Assembly (NCBI RefSeq): GCF_003201105.1 | Contig: NZ_QICJ01000012.1 | Location: 124,001-188,000 of the forward strand | Direction of reading: 5' to 3' | Source: Dyella sp. AtDHG13 | GTDB lineage: Bacteria > Pseudomonadota > Gammaproteobacteria > Xanthomonadales > Rhodanobacteraceae | DNA: 64,000 bases | In this document: piece by piece, positions 1 to 8,482 of the stretch | How the letters are laid out: each line of letters starts with the position of its first letter | How positions within the stretch are numbered: the first letter of the stretch is position 1 | Position numbers and translations under genes: made by a program | The notes under the pieces: model-generated | Seen by the model: only the letters and a program-made list of their open reading frames with translations | Database searches by the model: none | Told to the model about the DNA's origin: nothing

Positions 1-342
1 GTGAACGTGGCGGTGGTCGCGCGCTCGCCCATCCAGCGCATCCGCCATTTCGCGCGCGAACGCGGCTGGCGCCACCTGCATCTGCTGTCGTCCGCGCACA
101 ACACGTACAACGCCGACTACCACGGCGAAACCGCCGATGGCCGGCAGATGCCTGCGCTCAACGTCTTCCTGCGGCGCGACGGGCAGATCCATCACACCTG
201 GGGCAGCGAACTGATGTTCGTGCCGGCCGAGCCGGGCCAGGATCCGCGTCACGTCGATCCGATCTGGCCGCTATGGAACGTGCTGGACTATCTGCCGGAA
301 GGCCGTGGCGACTGGCGGCCGAGCCTGACGTACGACGACTGA
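1..342 (+). CDS. DUF899 family protein, C-terminal part
   Basis: This is the C-terminal 113 residues of a DUF899 (thioredoxin-fold-like) protein; family members are usually about 230-260 residues, so the N-terminal half lies outside the window and the GTG at position 1 is probably an internal codon. The family's conserved blocks are visible: LLSSAHNTYNADYHG near residues 28-42, MPALNVFLRRDG at about 50-61 and DPIWPLWN at about 86-93. The biochemical function of the family is not established. It converges on the SapC gene, with a perfect 13-bp hairpin between the two stops. Confidence 0.85.
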   Translation: MNVAVVARSPIQRIRHFARERGWRHLHLLSSAHNTYNADYHGETADGRQMPALNVFLRRDGQIHHTWGSELMFVPAEPGQDPRHVDPIWPLWNVLDYLPEGRGDWRPSLTYDD

Positions 343-358
343 CGCCATCCTCGAGGCA

Positions 359-389
359 GACGCCATGGCACCTTGCGTGCCATGGCGTC
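359..389. terminator. Hairpin between convergent genes
   Basis: A perfect 13-bp stem (359-371 with 377-389) with a 5-nt loop sits between the convergent stops of the DUF899 gene and the SapC gene. No T-run follows on either strand, so it is a candidate bidirectional terminator or an mRNA-end stabilising hairpin rather than a canonical intrinsic terminator. Confidence 0.45.
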
Positions 390-395
390 AGGTCA

Positions 396-1160
396 TCAGT
401 TCTTCAGGGCGGTCGCGGCTTCTTCGACCTGCTCGCGTTCGCTGAGGCGCTGCGAAACGCGGTCGATGTTGGAGAGCGACAGCAGGTGCGCGTAGATCCA
501 GCCCAGCACGCCTTCGCGCAGGAATTCGTGCGTGGTCTTCTCGTCGAGCTGGCGCAGCTTTTCCTCGTTGACCACGAACAGGCCGTTGAGGTTGATGCTC
601 TTGCCGTCCTTCTCGAGGCGGATGTTGCGCGGCTCGAGCAGGTTGTGCTTGCGCAGCTGTTCCATGAACCACTGCGTGCGCGCCACGTGCTGCTGGTATT
701 CGCCGAGGAAGCGCACGGCGTTGCTCAGCACTTCGGTCTCGCTGCCGTCGTCCTTGAACAGGGCTTCGCCCTCGGTACGGTCGAAGCCTTCATAGGCTTC
801 GTCGAGGAACACGGTGAAGTCGTCGCCTTCCGCACCGGCCGGCTTTTCGGCCAGCACGAACGGGTAGCGGCGCACGAAGGCGGGGATGTACGTGTTCGCC
901 ACCCAGCGGCCTTCGGCATCGATGAACAGGTTTTCGTTCTCGCGCAGGCCGAGCAGGGCCAGCGGGCCGGCGCTCTCGACCGTCAGGCCGCCGAACAGGA
1001 TCGGCAGGTCGCGCGCGGCTGCGGGAAACTCGACGCCGGTCAGCGGCACCGAATGCACTGCGCTCGCGAACTTCAGGTTCGGGATCGGCTTGATGCGCAG
1101 ATCCTTGTGTTCGGTGCGGTTGAGCGGAACAGGACGCTCGTAGAAAAGGACTTCAGCCAC
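396..1160 (-). CDS. SapC family protein
   Basis: A 254-residue protein with the SapC family pattern: an N-terminal strand ending in the RPVPLNR motif, the block FASAVHSVPLTGVEF at about 31-45, and the central YIPAFVRRYPFVL block at about 91-103. No signal peptide or membrane segment is evident. The family occurs widely in Caulobacter and Xanthomonadales, often near TonB-dependent receptors, and its molecular role is uncertain; the name comes from S-layer-linked loci. The start is GTG, chosen because an AGAGGT Shine-Dalgarno sequence lies just upstream. It is monocistronic and divergent from the HNH gene. Confidence 0.85.
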   Translation of the reverse strand: MAEVLFYERPVPLNRTEHKDLRIKPIPNLKFASAVHSVPLTGVEFPAAARDLPILFGGLTVESAGPLALLGLRENENLFIDAEGRWVANTYIPAFVRRYPFVLAEKPAGAEGDDFTVFLDEAYEGFDRTEGEALFKDDGSETEVLSNAVRFLGEYQQHVARTQWFMEQLRKHNLLEPRNIRLEKDGKSINLNGLFVVNEEKLRQLDEKTTHEFLREGVLGWIYAHLLSLSNIDRVSQRLSEREQVEEAATALKN

Positions 1161-1416
1161 GTTGACTACCTCTGCCCGGCCGCGCCGGGGTTGCCACCCA
1201 GGCTCCCCCTCCCAAACCCGGCCTCGGGTCTACAGATGAACGGACACTATATCAGCGCTCCCGCCGGCGCGAGAACACCCCAGGACTTAAGCCTATCTCC
1301 TGCCCTGACAGTCATTTGCGTGTGTTCTGTCATGGATTTGGTCTATCCTCGGCCTCGTTACGAGCATCGTTGCAGCGCCCGAACGTTCATTCCCCTGGGT
1401 TGAAGGACGGTTTTGC

Positions 1417-2019
1417 ATGCTGATGGAAGTACCTGGCCGCGTTGTCGACCTCCACTCGACCCGCGTGCTGTCGCTGGATGCCGCCGGCCGGATTCTTGAC
1501 TGGATCAGCTGGCAGGAAGCGGTTTGCCTCTATGTGCGCGACGCGGTCGCCTGGACGCTGGGCGATCCCTGCATCACCGTGCACGGCGGCCACAACCGCG
1601 TGAGCGGACTGCAGAGCACGCTGTCCCTGCATCCCATCATCGCCAGCACCGGCCACTGCCGCGACCACGCCATCGATCCCTCGCCCGCGCTGACCAACAG
1701 CGCCCTGTTCGCCCGCGACCGCTACCTGTGCATGTACTGCGGCGAGCGCTTCAGCCGGGGCGAGCTGACCCGCGACCACGTGCTGCCGATCTCCAAGCAC
1801 GGCAAGGACACCTGGGAGAACGTGGTCAGCGCCTGCCTGGCCTGCAACCTGCGCAAGAGCAACCGCACGCCCCAGCAGGCCAATATGCCGCTGCTGGCGG
1901 TGCCGTACCGCCCGAGCTGGGTGGAGCACCTGATCCTGTCCAACCGCAACATCTTGGCTGACCAGATGGAGTTCCTGGTCAACCACCTGCCGCGCGACCG
2001 GCGCCCGCACATGGCCTAG
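1417..2019 (+). CDS. HNH endonuclease family protein
   Basis: A 200-residue protein with an HNH nuclease fold in its C-terminal half. The zinc-binding pair CxxC at residues 105-108 is followed by the DH catalytic pair at 120-121, the central Asn at about 135 and the second CxxC at 140-143. This is the treble-clef HNH type common in stand-alone bacterial proteins of unknown target. The N-terminal hundred residues resemble nothing I recognise. The stop overlaps the stop of the convergent iron-permease-family gene by 4 nt. No restriction or phage genes adjoin it, so a housekeeping or DNA-repair role is as likely as defence. Confidence 0.85.
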   Translation: MLMEVPGRVVDLHSTRVLSLDAAGRILDWISWQEAVCLYVRDAVAWTLGDPCITVHGGHNRVSGLQSTLSLHPIIASTGHCRDHAIDPSPALTNSALFARDRYLCMYCGERFSRGELTRDHVLPISKHGKDTWENVVSACLACNLRKSNRTPQQANMPLLAVPYRPSWVEHLILSNRNILADQMEFLVNHLPRDRRPHMA

Positions 2020-2438
2020 GGCCGGTCGGCGCGGTCGGCGAACAGGTCCTCGCCCTCCTCGATGCGTTCCAGCTCGTCCCTGGCCTGCTTGGCCAACTGG
2101 CAGTAGCGGCGCCGGATGCGCTCGAGCACGACCTCGTCCAGTTCCTCCAGATCGAGCAGGGCATTGTGCGCGCGCGAACTGCGGATCAGTTCGTCCAGCT
2201 TGATGTGCACCGCCGCTGAGTCGCGGTTCTGGGTGTTCTGGATCAGGAAAACCATGAGGAAGGTCACGATGGTCGTGCCGGTATTGATCACCAGCTGCCA
2301 GGTGTCCCCGAAATGGAACATGGGCCCCGTCACGGCCCAGGCCACCACCACGAGGAGGGCCAGGATGAACGCCATCGGCCGACCTGAATAACGCGCGACA
2401 GACTCGGAGAAACGCTGGAAAGCCTTGCGGATGCGCAT
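2016..2438 (-). CDS. Low-affinity iron permease family membrane protein
   Basis: A 140-residue protein of the low-affinity iron permease (Fet4-like, PF04120) family. Two membrane segments are visible at about residues 18-37 and 46-66, the second followed by the family's [19 protein letters not shown] block at about 66-84. The C-terminal tail is charged and helical (about 85-135). The start is the ATG at 2438 ([11 protein letters not shown]); an upstream in-frame ATG at 2483 would add 15 residues with no membrane or motif support. Iron transport by bacterial members is inferred from the fungal family name and has not been shown for this type. Confidence 0.8.
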   Translation of the reverse strand: MRIRKAFQRFSESVARYSGRPMAFILALLVVVAWAVTGPMFHFGDTWQLVINTGTTIVTFLMVFLIQNTQNRDSAAVHIKLDELIRSSRAHNALLDLEELDEVVLERIRRRYCQLAKQARDELERIEEGEDLFADRADRP

Positions 2439-2568
2439 GGACGGGCCCTGGCTGAACGGATGCCGCCGAGCCTCGCTCGCCACCTGTCGGCGGCATGTGG
2501 AGAAGGAGTCCGCTGGTTTTCACCCCGCCGCCCTTGCCCCGCCCCCTCACTGGGCCAACAATACGCCA

Positions 2569-4458
2569 ATGAACGACCTGTCCCGCTACCCCCATCTGGC
2601 GACCATCGAGACGCCGGCCGACCTGCGCAAGATCTCCGACGAAGAACTGCCCGCCGTCGCCGATGAGCTGCGCCAATACCTGATCGAGTCCGTCGCCAGC
2701 TCCGGCGGCCATTTCGGCGCCGGCCTGGGTGTGGTGGAACTGACGGTCGCCCTGCACCACGTCTTCGACACGCCGGCCGATCGCCTGGTGTGGGACGTGG
2801 GACACCAGTGCTATCCGCACAAGATTCTCACCGGCCGCCGCGACCGCATCACCACGATCAAGAAGAAGGATGGCCTGGCGCCGTTCCCGCGCCGCGAGGA
2901 AAGCGAGTACGACACCTTCGGCGTGGGCCATTCGTCCACCTCGATCTCGGCCGCGCTGGGCATGGCCATTGCCGCGCAGCGCAAGGGCGACCATCGCAAG
3001 GTCGTCGCCGTGATCGGCGACGGCGCGATGACCGCCGGCATGGCCTTCGAGGCGCTCAACCACGGCGGCGACGTGGAGCCGGACATGCTGGTCGTGTTCA
3101 ACGACAACGGCATGTCCATCAGCGAGAACGTCGGCGCGCTGACCAAGATGGCCGCGCGCGCCATGTCCAGCCGCCGTCTGAATGCGCTGCGCGAGCGCGC
3201 GAAGAAGGCCATTCCGCGTCAGTCGTTCTTCGGCCGCTTCTTCAAGCGCTGGGAAGAACACGCCAAGGGCATGATCGTGCCCAGCACGCTGTTCGAGGAA
3301 CTGGGCTTCCACTACACCGGTCCCATCGACGGCCACGACATTCCGCAACTGCTCGCCGCGCTGCGCACGGTGAAGGGCCTGCCTGGCCCGCAGCTGCTGC
3401 ACGTCATCACCACCAAGGGCAAGGGCTACGCCCCGGCCGAACAGGCGCAGATCGAATATCACGCGGTAGGCCCGTTCGATCCGCAGGCAGGCCTCACGAA
3501 GAAGTCCGGCCCGTCCAAGCCGACCTACACCGACATCTTCAGCGACTGGCTGTGCGACCAGGCCGCCGCCGACGAGCGCCTGCTGGGCATCACCCCGGCC
3601 ATGCGCGAAGGCTCGGGGCTGGTGCGCTTCTCCAAGGAATACCCGCAGCGCTATTTCGACGTGGCGATTGCCGAACAGCACGCGGTGACGCTGGCCGCCG
3701 GCATGGCCTGCGAGGGCGCCAAGCCGGTGGTGGCGATCTATTCCACCTTTTTGCAGCGCGCGTTCGACCAGGCCATCCACGACGTGTCGATCCAGAACCT
3801 GGACGTGACCTTCGCCATCGACCGCGCCGGCGTGGTCGGTCCGGATGGCGCGACGCATTCGGGCAGCTTCGACCTCACCTACCTGCGCTGCCTGCCGAAC
3901 ATGGTGATCATGGCGCCGGCGGACGAGAACGAGTGCCGCATGATGCTCACCACGGGCTTCGAGCACCCGGGCCCGGCAGCCATCCGCTACCCGCGCGGCA
4001 CCGGCCCCGGCGTGCCGCTGCAGAGGGAGCTGGAAACCCTGCCCATCGGCAAGGCCGAACTGCGCCGCCGCGGCCACGGCCTGGCCCTGCTGAGCTTCGG
4101 CGCCATGCTGGCCCCGGCCACGGAAATCGCCGCCGAAATGGACGCCACCCTGGTCAACATGCGTTTCGTGAAGCCGCTGGACGAGGCGATGATCCTCGAA
4201 CTGGCCCGCACGCACGATGCCTTCGTCACGCTCGAGGACAACGCCGTCGCCGGCGGCGCGGGCAGCGGCGTGGCCGAATGCCTGGCCGCGCACGGCATCG
4301 TCAAGCCGATCCTGCACCTGGGGCTGCCCGACGTGTACCTGGAGCACGGCAGCCGCGAGGAAGTGCTCACCATGGCCGGCCTGGACCTGCCGAGCATCCG
4401 CAACGCGATCCGCGCGCGCTTTCCGCATGTGGGGACGCGGAGTCAGGTGACGGCTTGA
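2569..4458 (+). CDS. dxs: 1-deoxy-D-xylulose-5-phosphate synthase
   Basis: A 629-residue protein of full family length that catalyses condensation of pyruvate and glyceraldehyde-3-phosphate, the first step of the MEP isoprenoid pathway. The thiamine-diphosphate motif GDGAMTAG begins at residue 150 and is followed by the metal-binding NDN. The transketolase pyrimidine domain carries the [14 protein letters not shown] block in the middle of the protein, and the C-terminal transketolase domain follows. The ATG at 2569 gives the conserved N terminus, so the in-frame extension back to 2425 is rejected. It stands alone and ends at a strong intrinsic terminator. Confidence 0.97.
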   Translation: MNDLSRYPHLATIETPADLRKISDEELPAVADELRQYLIESVASSGGHFGAGLGVVELTVALHHVFDTPADRLVWDVGHQCYPHKILTGRRDRITTIKKKDGLAPFPRREESEYDTFGVGHSSTSISAALGMAIAAQRKGDHRKVVAVIGDGAMTAGMAFEALNHGGDVEPDMLVVFNDNGMSISENVGALTKMAARAMSSRRLNALRERAKKAIPRQSFFGRFFKRWEEHAKGMIVPSTLFEELGFHYTGPIDGHDIPQLLAALRTVKGLPGPQLLHVITTKGKGYAPAEQAQIEYHAVGPFDPQAGLTKKSGPSKPTYTDIFSDWLCDQAAADERLLGITPAMREGSGLVRFSKEYPQRYFDVAIAEQHAVTLAAGMACEGAKPVVAIYSTFLQRAFDQAIHDVSIQNLDVTFAIDRAGVVGPDGATHSGSFDLTYLRCLPNMVIMAPADENECRMMLTTGFEHPGPAAIRYPRGTGPGVPLQRELETLPIGKAELRRRGHGLALLSFGAMLAPATEIAAEMDATLVNMRFVKPLDEAMILELARTHDAFVTLEDNAVAGGAGSGVAECLAAHGIVKPILHLGLPDVYLEHGSREEVLTMAGLDLPSIRNAIRARFPHVGTRSQVTA

Positions 4459-4481
4459 GTGTTGGGGGGGGGCTGCTGATC

Positions 4482-4519
4482 AAACAAAAACGCCGCGCAT
4501 AAGCGCGGCGTTTTTGTTT
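4482..4519 (+). terminator. Intrinsic terminator after dxs
   Basis: A perfect inverted repeat: an 8-bp GC stem (4491-4498 with 4503-4510) closed by ATAA and extended by complementary A-rich and T-rich flanks (4482-4490 and 4511-4519). The T-tract follows the stem on the plus strand and the A-tract precedes it, so it can also serve the minus strand. Confidence 0.9.
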
Positions 4520-4560
4520 ATGCGGCACCTGTTTGCGTTTTCCTGCCGTGCGTCTATTTC

Positions 4561-4663
4561 CCCTCACCGTCATTCCGGCGAAAGCCGGAATCCAGCGACT
4601 TTACGTTCTGCGAGAAGGCTAAAAGGCACTGGATTCCGGCTTTCGCCGGAATGACGGTGAGGG
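4561..4663. repeat. REP-like inverted repeat, copy A
   Basis: Two identical, oppositely oriented 35-bp arms (4561-4595 and 4629-4663) flank a 33-nt spacer. Each arm contains its own small palindrome around the core GGCGAAAGCC. The same arm design recurs near 11.5, 22.2 and 49.9 kb. It lies between the convergent dxs and prmC genes and adds no coding sequence. Confidence 0.9.
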
Positions 4664-4703
4664 ATCGAAACGCTCATGCGAGATCTTGCACGGCCCCTAG
4701 ACA

Positions 4704-5525
4704 TCACCCACCCCACACGCCACCACTCACCCGATCCCGCTGCTCCAGGTCCTGCACGGTGAGCACCTCGCGATAGCCCGCCGACGCGAGTATCTCGCGC
4801 ACGGCAGCGCCCTGGTTCCAGCCATGCTCCATCAGCAGCCAGCCGCCAGGCTCCAGGTGATCGCGCGCCTGCGCGACGATGCGGCGGATATCGTCCAGGC
4901 CATCCGCACCGGACGCCAGCGCCGACGCAGGCTCGAAGCGCAGATCGCCCTGCCCCAGATGCGGATCGTTCGCCTCGATGTACGGCGGATTGGAGACGAT
5001 CACGTCGAAGCGCTCGCCTGCCAACGGTGCCAGCCAATCGCCCTGGACAAACCGCACGTTGCGAATGCCATGCCGGCTCGCATTGCGCTGTGCCACGGCA
5101 AGCGCATCCGCGCTCGCGTCGGTGGCGACGACGCTGGCCGCCGGGCTTTCGCGTGCGATCGCCAAGGCGATGGCACCGCTGCCCGTGCCCAGGTCCGCCA
5201 CGCGCGCTCGCGTCGTCATCCGCGCAAGCGCGAGTTCCACCAGCAGCTCGGTTTCGGGGCGCGGAATCAGCGTGGCGGGCGTGACTTCCAGTTCCAGCGT
5301 CCAGAAGCCGCGATGCCCGGTGATGTACGCCACCGGTTCGCCATGGCGACGGCGTTCCACCAGGGCGGCGAAAGTCGATGCCTGCGCATCGTCCAGTACG
5401 TCGTCCGCGTGCGCGATCAGCCAGCTGCGCGGCTTGCCCAATGCATGGACCAATAGCAGCTCCGCTTCCAGGCGATCACCCAGCGCGTGCGCGGCATCGG
5501 CAATGACCTGACGCACCTCAGCCAC
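4704..5525 (-). CDS. prmC: Peptide chain release factor N5-glutamine methyltransferase
   Basis: A 273-residue SAM-dependent methyltransferase that modifies the Gln of the GGQ motif in release factors RF1 and RF2. Visible features are an N-terminal helical substrate-recognition domain (about 1-75), the PRPETE block at 88-93, the SAM motif DLGTGSG at 111-117 and the catalytic NPPY at 179-182. The length matches the family. The start ATG at 5525 is the only one giving the conserved N terminus. Unlike in enterics, prfA is not adjacent here; the neighbours are convergent dxs and the upstream flavoprotein gene, which ends 124 bp away. Confidence 0.95.
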   Translation of the reverse strand: MAEVRQVIADAAHALGDRLEAELLLVHALGKPRSWLIAHADDVLDDAQASTFAALVERRRHGEPVAYITGHRGFWTLELEVTPATLIPRPETELLVELALARMTTRARVADLGTGSGAIALAIARESPAASVVATDASADALAVAQRNASRHGIRNVRFVQGDWLAPLAGERFDVIVSNPPYIEANDPHLGQGDLRFEPASALASGADGLDDIRRIVAQARDHLEPGGWLLMEHGWNQGAAVREILASAGYREVLTVQDLEQRDRVSGGVWGG

Positions 5526-5649
5526 GCGCGCGGCGCTCCGCGTGGCGGAACGGGAACGAAGGAAACGACCGACGCGACATCACTGTTTTCCGCTGGAAGA
5601 AAGCGACAGTGTAAAGGCTGGGCGCGTTCCCTGCCGCGCGCGCCGCGCC

Positions 5650-7326
5650 TTAAACCGGCGTCGGCGCCAGATAGTGATGCACCGCCTGGATCACCACCGA
5701 GCCTTCGCCCACGCTCGATGCCACGCGCTTGACCGAACCGGACCGCACGTCGCCCACCGCGAAGATGCCGGGCTTGGTCGTGGCATACGGCGATTCGAGC
5801 AGATGGCCCTGGGCGCAGCGACCCGTGAGCACGAAGCCCTTGTCGTCCAGTGACAGGCAATCCTTCAGCCAGTCGGTGTTGGGTTCCGCACCGATCATCA
5901 CGAAGACGTTGTTGACCTCGCGCGTGGTCAGTTCGCCGGTGTCGCGACGCTGCCACGTCACCTTGCCCAGGCGGCCGTCGCCTTCCAGCCCGACGATCTC
6001 GCTGTGCGTGTGCAAGGTGATGGACGAGGAGCGCAGGATGCGCTGCACGAGATAGTCGGACATGGTCGCCGCCAGCCCGTTGGAACGGACCAGCACGTGC
6101 ACATGCGAAGCGATGCGCGACAGGAACACCGCCGCCTGCCCCGCCGAATTGCCACCGCCGACCACCACCACTTCGCCGCCCTTGCACAACTGGCCTTCCA
6201 TCGCCGTGCAGGCGTAGTGGATGCCGGCGCCTTCGAACTGCGCGTAGCCGGGAACATCCAACTTGCGATAGCGCGCGCCCGTCGCCACGATCACCGCGCG
6301 CGCCTGCACGCTCTGGCCGTCGTCCAGGAAGATGCGATACGGCTGCACCGAGCAGTCGATGCCGGAAGCCTGCCGCGAAATCGCCAGCCGCGCGCCGAAC
6401 TTCTGCGCCTGCGCCTGTGCGCGCCCCGCCAATGCCTGGCCCGAAATGCCGGTGGGGAAGCCGAGGTAGTTCTCGATCCTCGACGACGTACCCGCCTGTC
6501 CACCCGGCGCGACACCTTCCACCACCAGCGTGGAAAGACCTTCCGACGCCGCGTACACCGCAGCGGCCAGGCCCGCCGGGCCCGCGCCGGCCACCACCAC
6601 GTCGTAGACGAAATCCGGATCGATGCTTTCGGTGATGCCCAACTGGTCCGCCAGCTCCGCCGTGCTGGGGTTCTGCAGAAAGCAGTGCTCCGGACAGATC
6701 ACCACCGGCAATTGCTCATGCGCCAATTGGAAGCACTCGATGAAACCTTCGGCGTCGGGTTCGGTTTCCGTATCGATCAGCCGATGCGGATAGCCGTTGC
6801 GCACCAGGAAGCGCTCCAGCCGCAAGGTGTCGGCGCTGTGCCCCGGCCCGACCAGCACCACGCCGCCGAAGCCCGCGCGAATCAGCCCCACGCGCCGCAG
6901 GATGAAAGCGCGCATGATGATTTCGCTGATGTCCGCTTCCGCGGCCACCATGCGGCGGAAATCGTCCGAGCGCACGCGCAGCACGTGGCTGTCCATGGCC
7001 GCGCGCGCCGACGCCATCACGGCGCGGCGATTGAACATGTTCATCTCGCCGCTGAACTGCCGCGCCGAATACATGGTGAACACGTTGGACTGGCCGAACT
7101 TGTCGACATCGAAGATCTCGACGATGCCATCCAGCACCAGGAAGAAATCCACGCCGCGCTGGCCGCGCTCGAACAGCACGGTGCCGGCCGGTACGTGTTC
7201 CTCGTGTCCATAGGCCGCGATGCGCCGGACCATGGAAGGATCCAGGCGCGGGAACATCTGCTCCTTGCGGTTCATCGGATCCGTCGGGTCGTAGACGACC
7301 TCGGGGGCTGGCAACGGCTCGGACAT
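5650..7326 (-). CDS. Cyclic-nucleotide-binding-domain FAD oxidoreductase (thioredoxin-reductase-like)
   Basis: A 558-residue fusion of a cyclic-nucleotide-binding (CAP_ED) domain at about 25-145, a short thioredoxin-fold-like linker at about 155-235 and a thioredoxin-reductase-like flavoprotein module from about 240. The FAD motif GAGPAG is at 247-252, the NAD(P)H motif GGGNSAG at 390-396, and a C-terminal FAVGDVR block binds FAD. The position of the classical TrxR CxxC reads CTAM (Cys373, Met376), so the redox-active disulfide is absent and it is unlikely to reduce thioredoxin in the usual way. The start at 7326 gives the domain-compatible N terminus; longer upstream frames are low-complexity. 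Substrate is unknown. Confidence 0.9.
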   Translation of the reverse strand: MSEPLPAPEVVYDPTDPMNRKEQMFPRLDPSMVRRIAAYGHEEHVPAGTVLFERGQRGVDFFLVLDGIVEIFDVDKFGQSNVFTMYSARQFSGEMNMFNRRAVMASARAAMDSHVLRVRSDDFRRMVAAEADISEIIMRAFILRRVGLIRAGFGGVVLVGPGHSADTLRLERFLVRNGYPHRLIDTETEPDAEGFIECFQLAHEQLPVVICPEHCFLQNPSTAELADQLGITESIDPDFVYDVVVAGAGPAGLAAAVYAASEGLSTLVVEGVAPGGQAGTSSRIENYLGFPTGISGQALAGRAQAQAQKFGARLAISRQASGIDCSVQPYRIFLDDGQSVQARAVIVATGARYRKLDVPGYAQFEGAGIHYACTAMEGQLCKGGEVVVVGGGNSAGQAAVFLSRIASHVHVLVRSNGLAATMSDYLVQRILRSSSITLHTHSEIVGLEGDGRLGKVTWQRRDTGELTTREVNNVFVMIGAEPNTDWLKDCLSLDDKGFVLTGRCAQGHLLESPYATTKPGIFAVGDVRSGSVKRVASSVGEGSVVIQAVHHYLAPTPV

Positions 7327-7459
7327 GCAGGCACACCTCGTCATGGGGACCGCCCGGCGGCAGGCCGCCAGGTCCATCCTGGAGTCAGGTCGGCGCCGGT
7401 GGCAGGGAAGGCACCGCGCCGTACACCGCATCGTGCGCCCGCGCCGTGGCACCCGCAAG

Positions 7460-8380
7460 TCATTGCGGCGTCGGTTGCATGGCGCCGGTGATGGACTTGA
7501 CGAGACGTTCACGAAACCAGCGATGGGCCTGGTCGTCGTCCTTGGAATCGTGCCAATAGGCCAGGATGGGAATGGCGCGTATGCGCACCGGCAACGGCTG
7601 CACGGTGATGGGCAGCAGCGTCGAGAGGTGGTCGGCATACGCCTTGGGCACCGTCAGCAGCAGGTCGCTGGCAGCCGCGATCTGGCAGGCCGAAAAGTAG
7701 TGCTGCGCCACCATGCGCACCTCGCGGAACATGCCGTTCTGGCCGAGCAGCGTGTCCAGCGCGCTCGATTCGCCCAGCGGCGACACCGTGACGTGCTGGG
7801 CCGCCAGGTAATCGCTGCGGCGCAGCTGGTTCGCCAGCGGATGATCGCGCCGCATCGCCACCACCAGCGTCTCGTCCAGCAGGCGCCGATGCGAAATGCG
7901 CTCGCCCGCGCGCAAGGGGCGATCCACTGCCAGGTCCAGCGCGCCAATGCCCAGTTCGCGCTCCACCTCGTCCGCGGCAACCCGCCGGCTCACCACGCGC
8001 ACGCCCGGCGCCTCCCGCCCAATGCTCGCCATCAACCGCGGCAGCGCAATCGACTCGAGGATGTCGCGAAAGCCGATGACGAAGGCCATCTGCAACCGCG
8101 ACGGGTCAAACCGGGGCTGCGCGTGCGTGCTCGCCAGCAGGCCCTTCAGGTGCGCCTGCACCGACGGCATCATCGCGCGCACCTTGTCCGTGGGCAGCAG
8201 GCGATTGCCCTGCCGCACGAACAGCGGATCGCCCAGATGATCGCGCAGGCGGCGCAAGGCGTGCGTCACCGCCGGCTGGGTCAGGTGCAGCACGCGCGCC
8301 GCCGCGCTCACGCCGCCGTGCGTGTAGATCGCGTCCAGCACGCGAAACAGGTTGAGGTCGATGCGGCTGTCGCGTTCCAT
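7460..8380 (-). CDS. LysR family transcriptional regulator
   Basis: A LysR-type regulator of about 306 residues. The winged helix-turn-helix occupies residues 5-65, with the family's LTQPAVTHALRRLRD recognition block, and a substrate-binding-like effector domain of about 200 residues follows. The ATG at 8380 is preferred because GGTGGA lies a few bases upstream; an in-frame ATG at 8392 would add four residues. It is transcribed divergently from the acyl-CoA dehydrogenase cluster across about 100 bp, the usual arrangement for a LysR regulator of the adjacent operon, so it probably senses a substrate or intermediate of that pathway. The effector is unknown. Confidence 0.88.
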   Translation of the reverse strand: MERDSRIDLNLFRVLDAIYTHGGVSAAARVLHLTQPAVTHALRRLRDHLGDPLFVRQGNRLLPTDKVRAMMPSVQAHLKGLLASTHAQPRFDPSRLQMAFVIGFRDILESIALPRLMASIGREAPGVRVVSRRVAADEVERELGIGALDLAVDRPLRAGERISHRRLLDETLVVAMRRDHPLANQLRRSDYLAAQHVTVSPLGESSALDTLLGQNGMFREVRMVAQHYFSACQIAAASDLLLTVPKAYADHLSTLLPITVQPLPVRIRAIPILAYWHDSKDDDQAHRWFRERLVKSITGAMQPTPQ

Positions 8381-8482
8381 GGTTCCACCCATTCACCAGG
8401 CTAATGCCAGCCCATAAAGCATATTCATTTCAATTATCGGATGCCGGAGGCGTACGCTGCACGGAAGTTGAGGAGACCCACG

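Noticed and set aside
1417-2019. HNH gene as part of a restriction or phage-defence system
   Set aside because: No methyltransferase, helicase or phage-type gene adjoins it; the neighbours are housekeeping genes.
1387-4428. A 1013-codon open frame antisense to dxs
   Set aside because: It is the high-GC mirror of dxs and the HNH gene, with Arg/Ala/Gln/His-rich low-complexity translation and no recognisable domain.
4561-4663. CRISPR array
   Set aside because: Only one inverted pair is present at each site, with no regular direct-repeat/spacer pattern and no cas genes.
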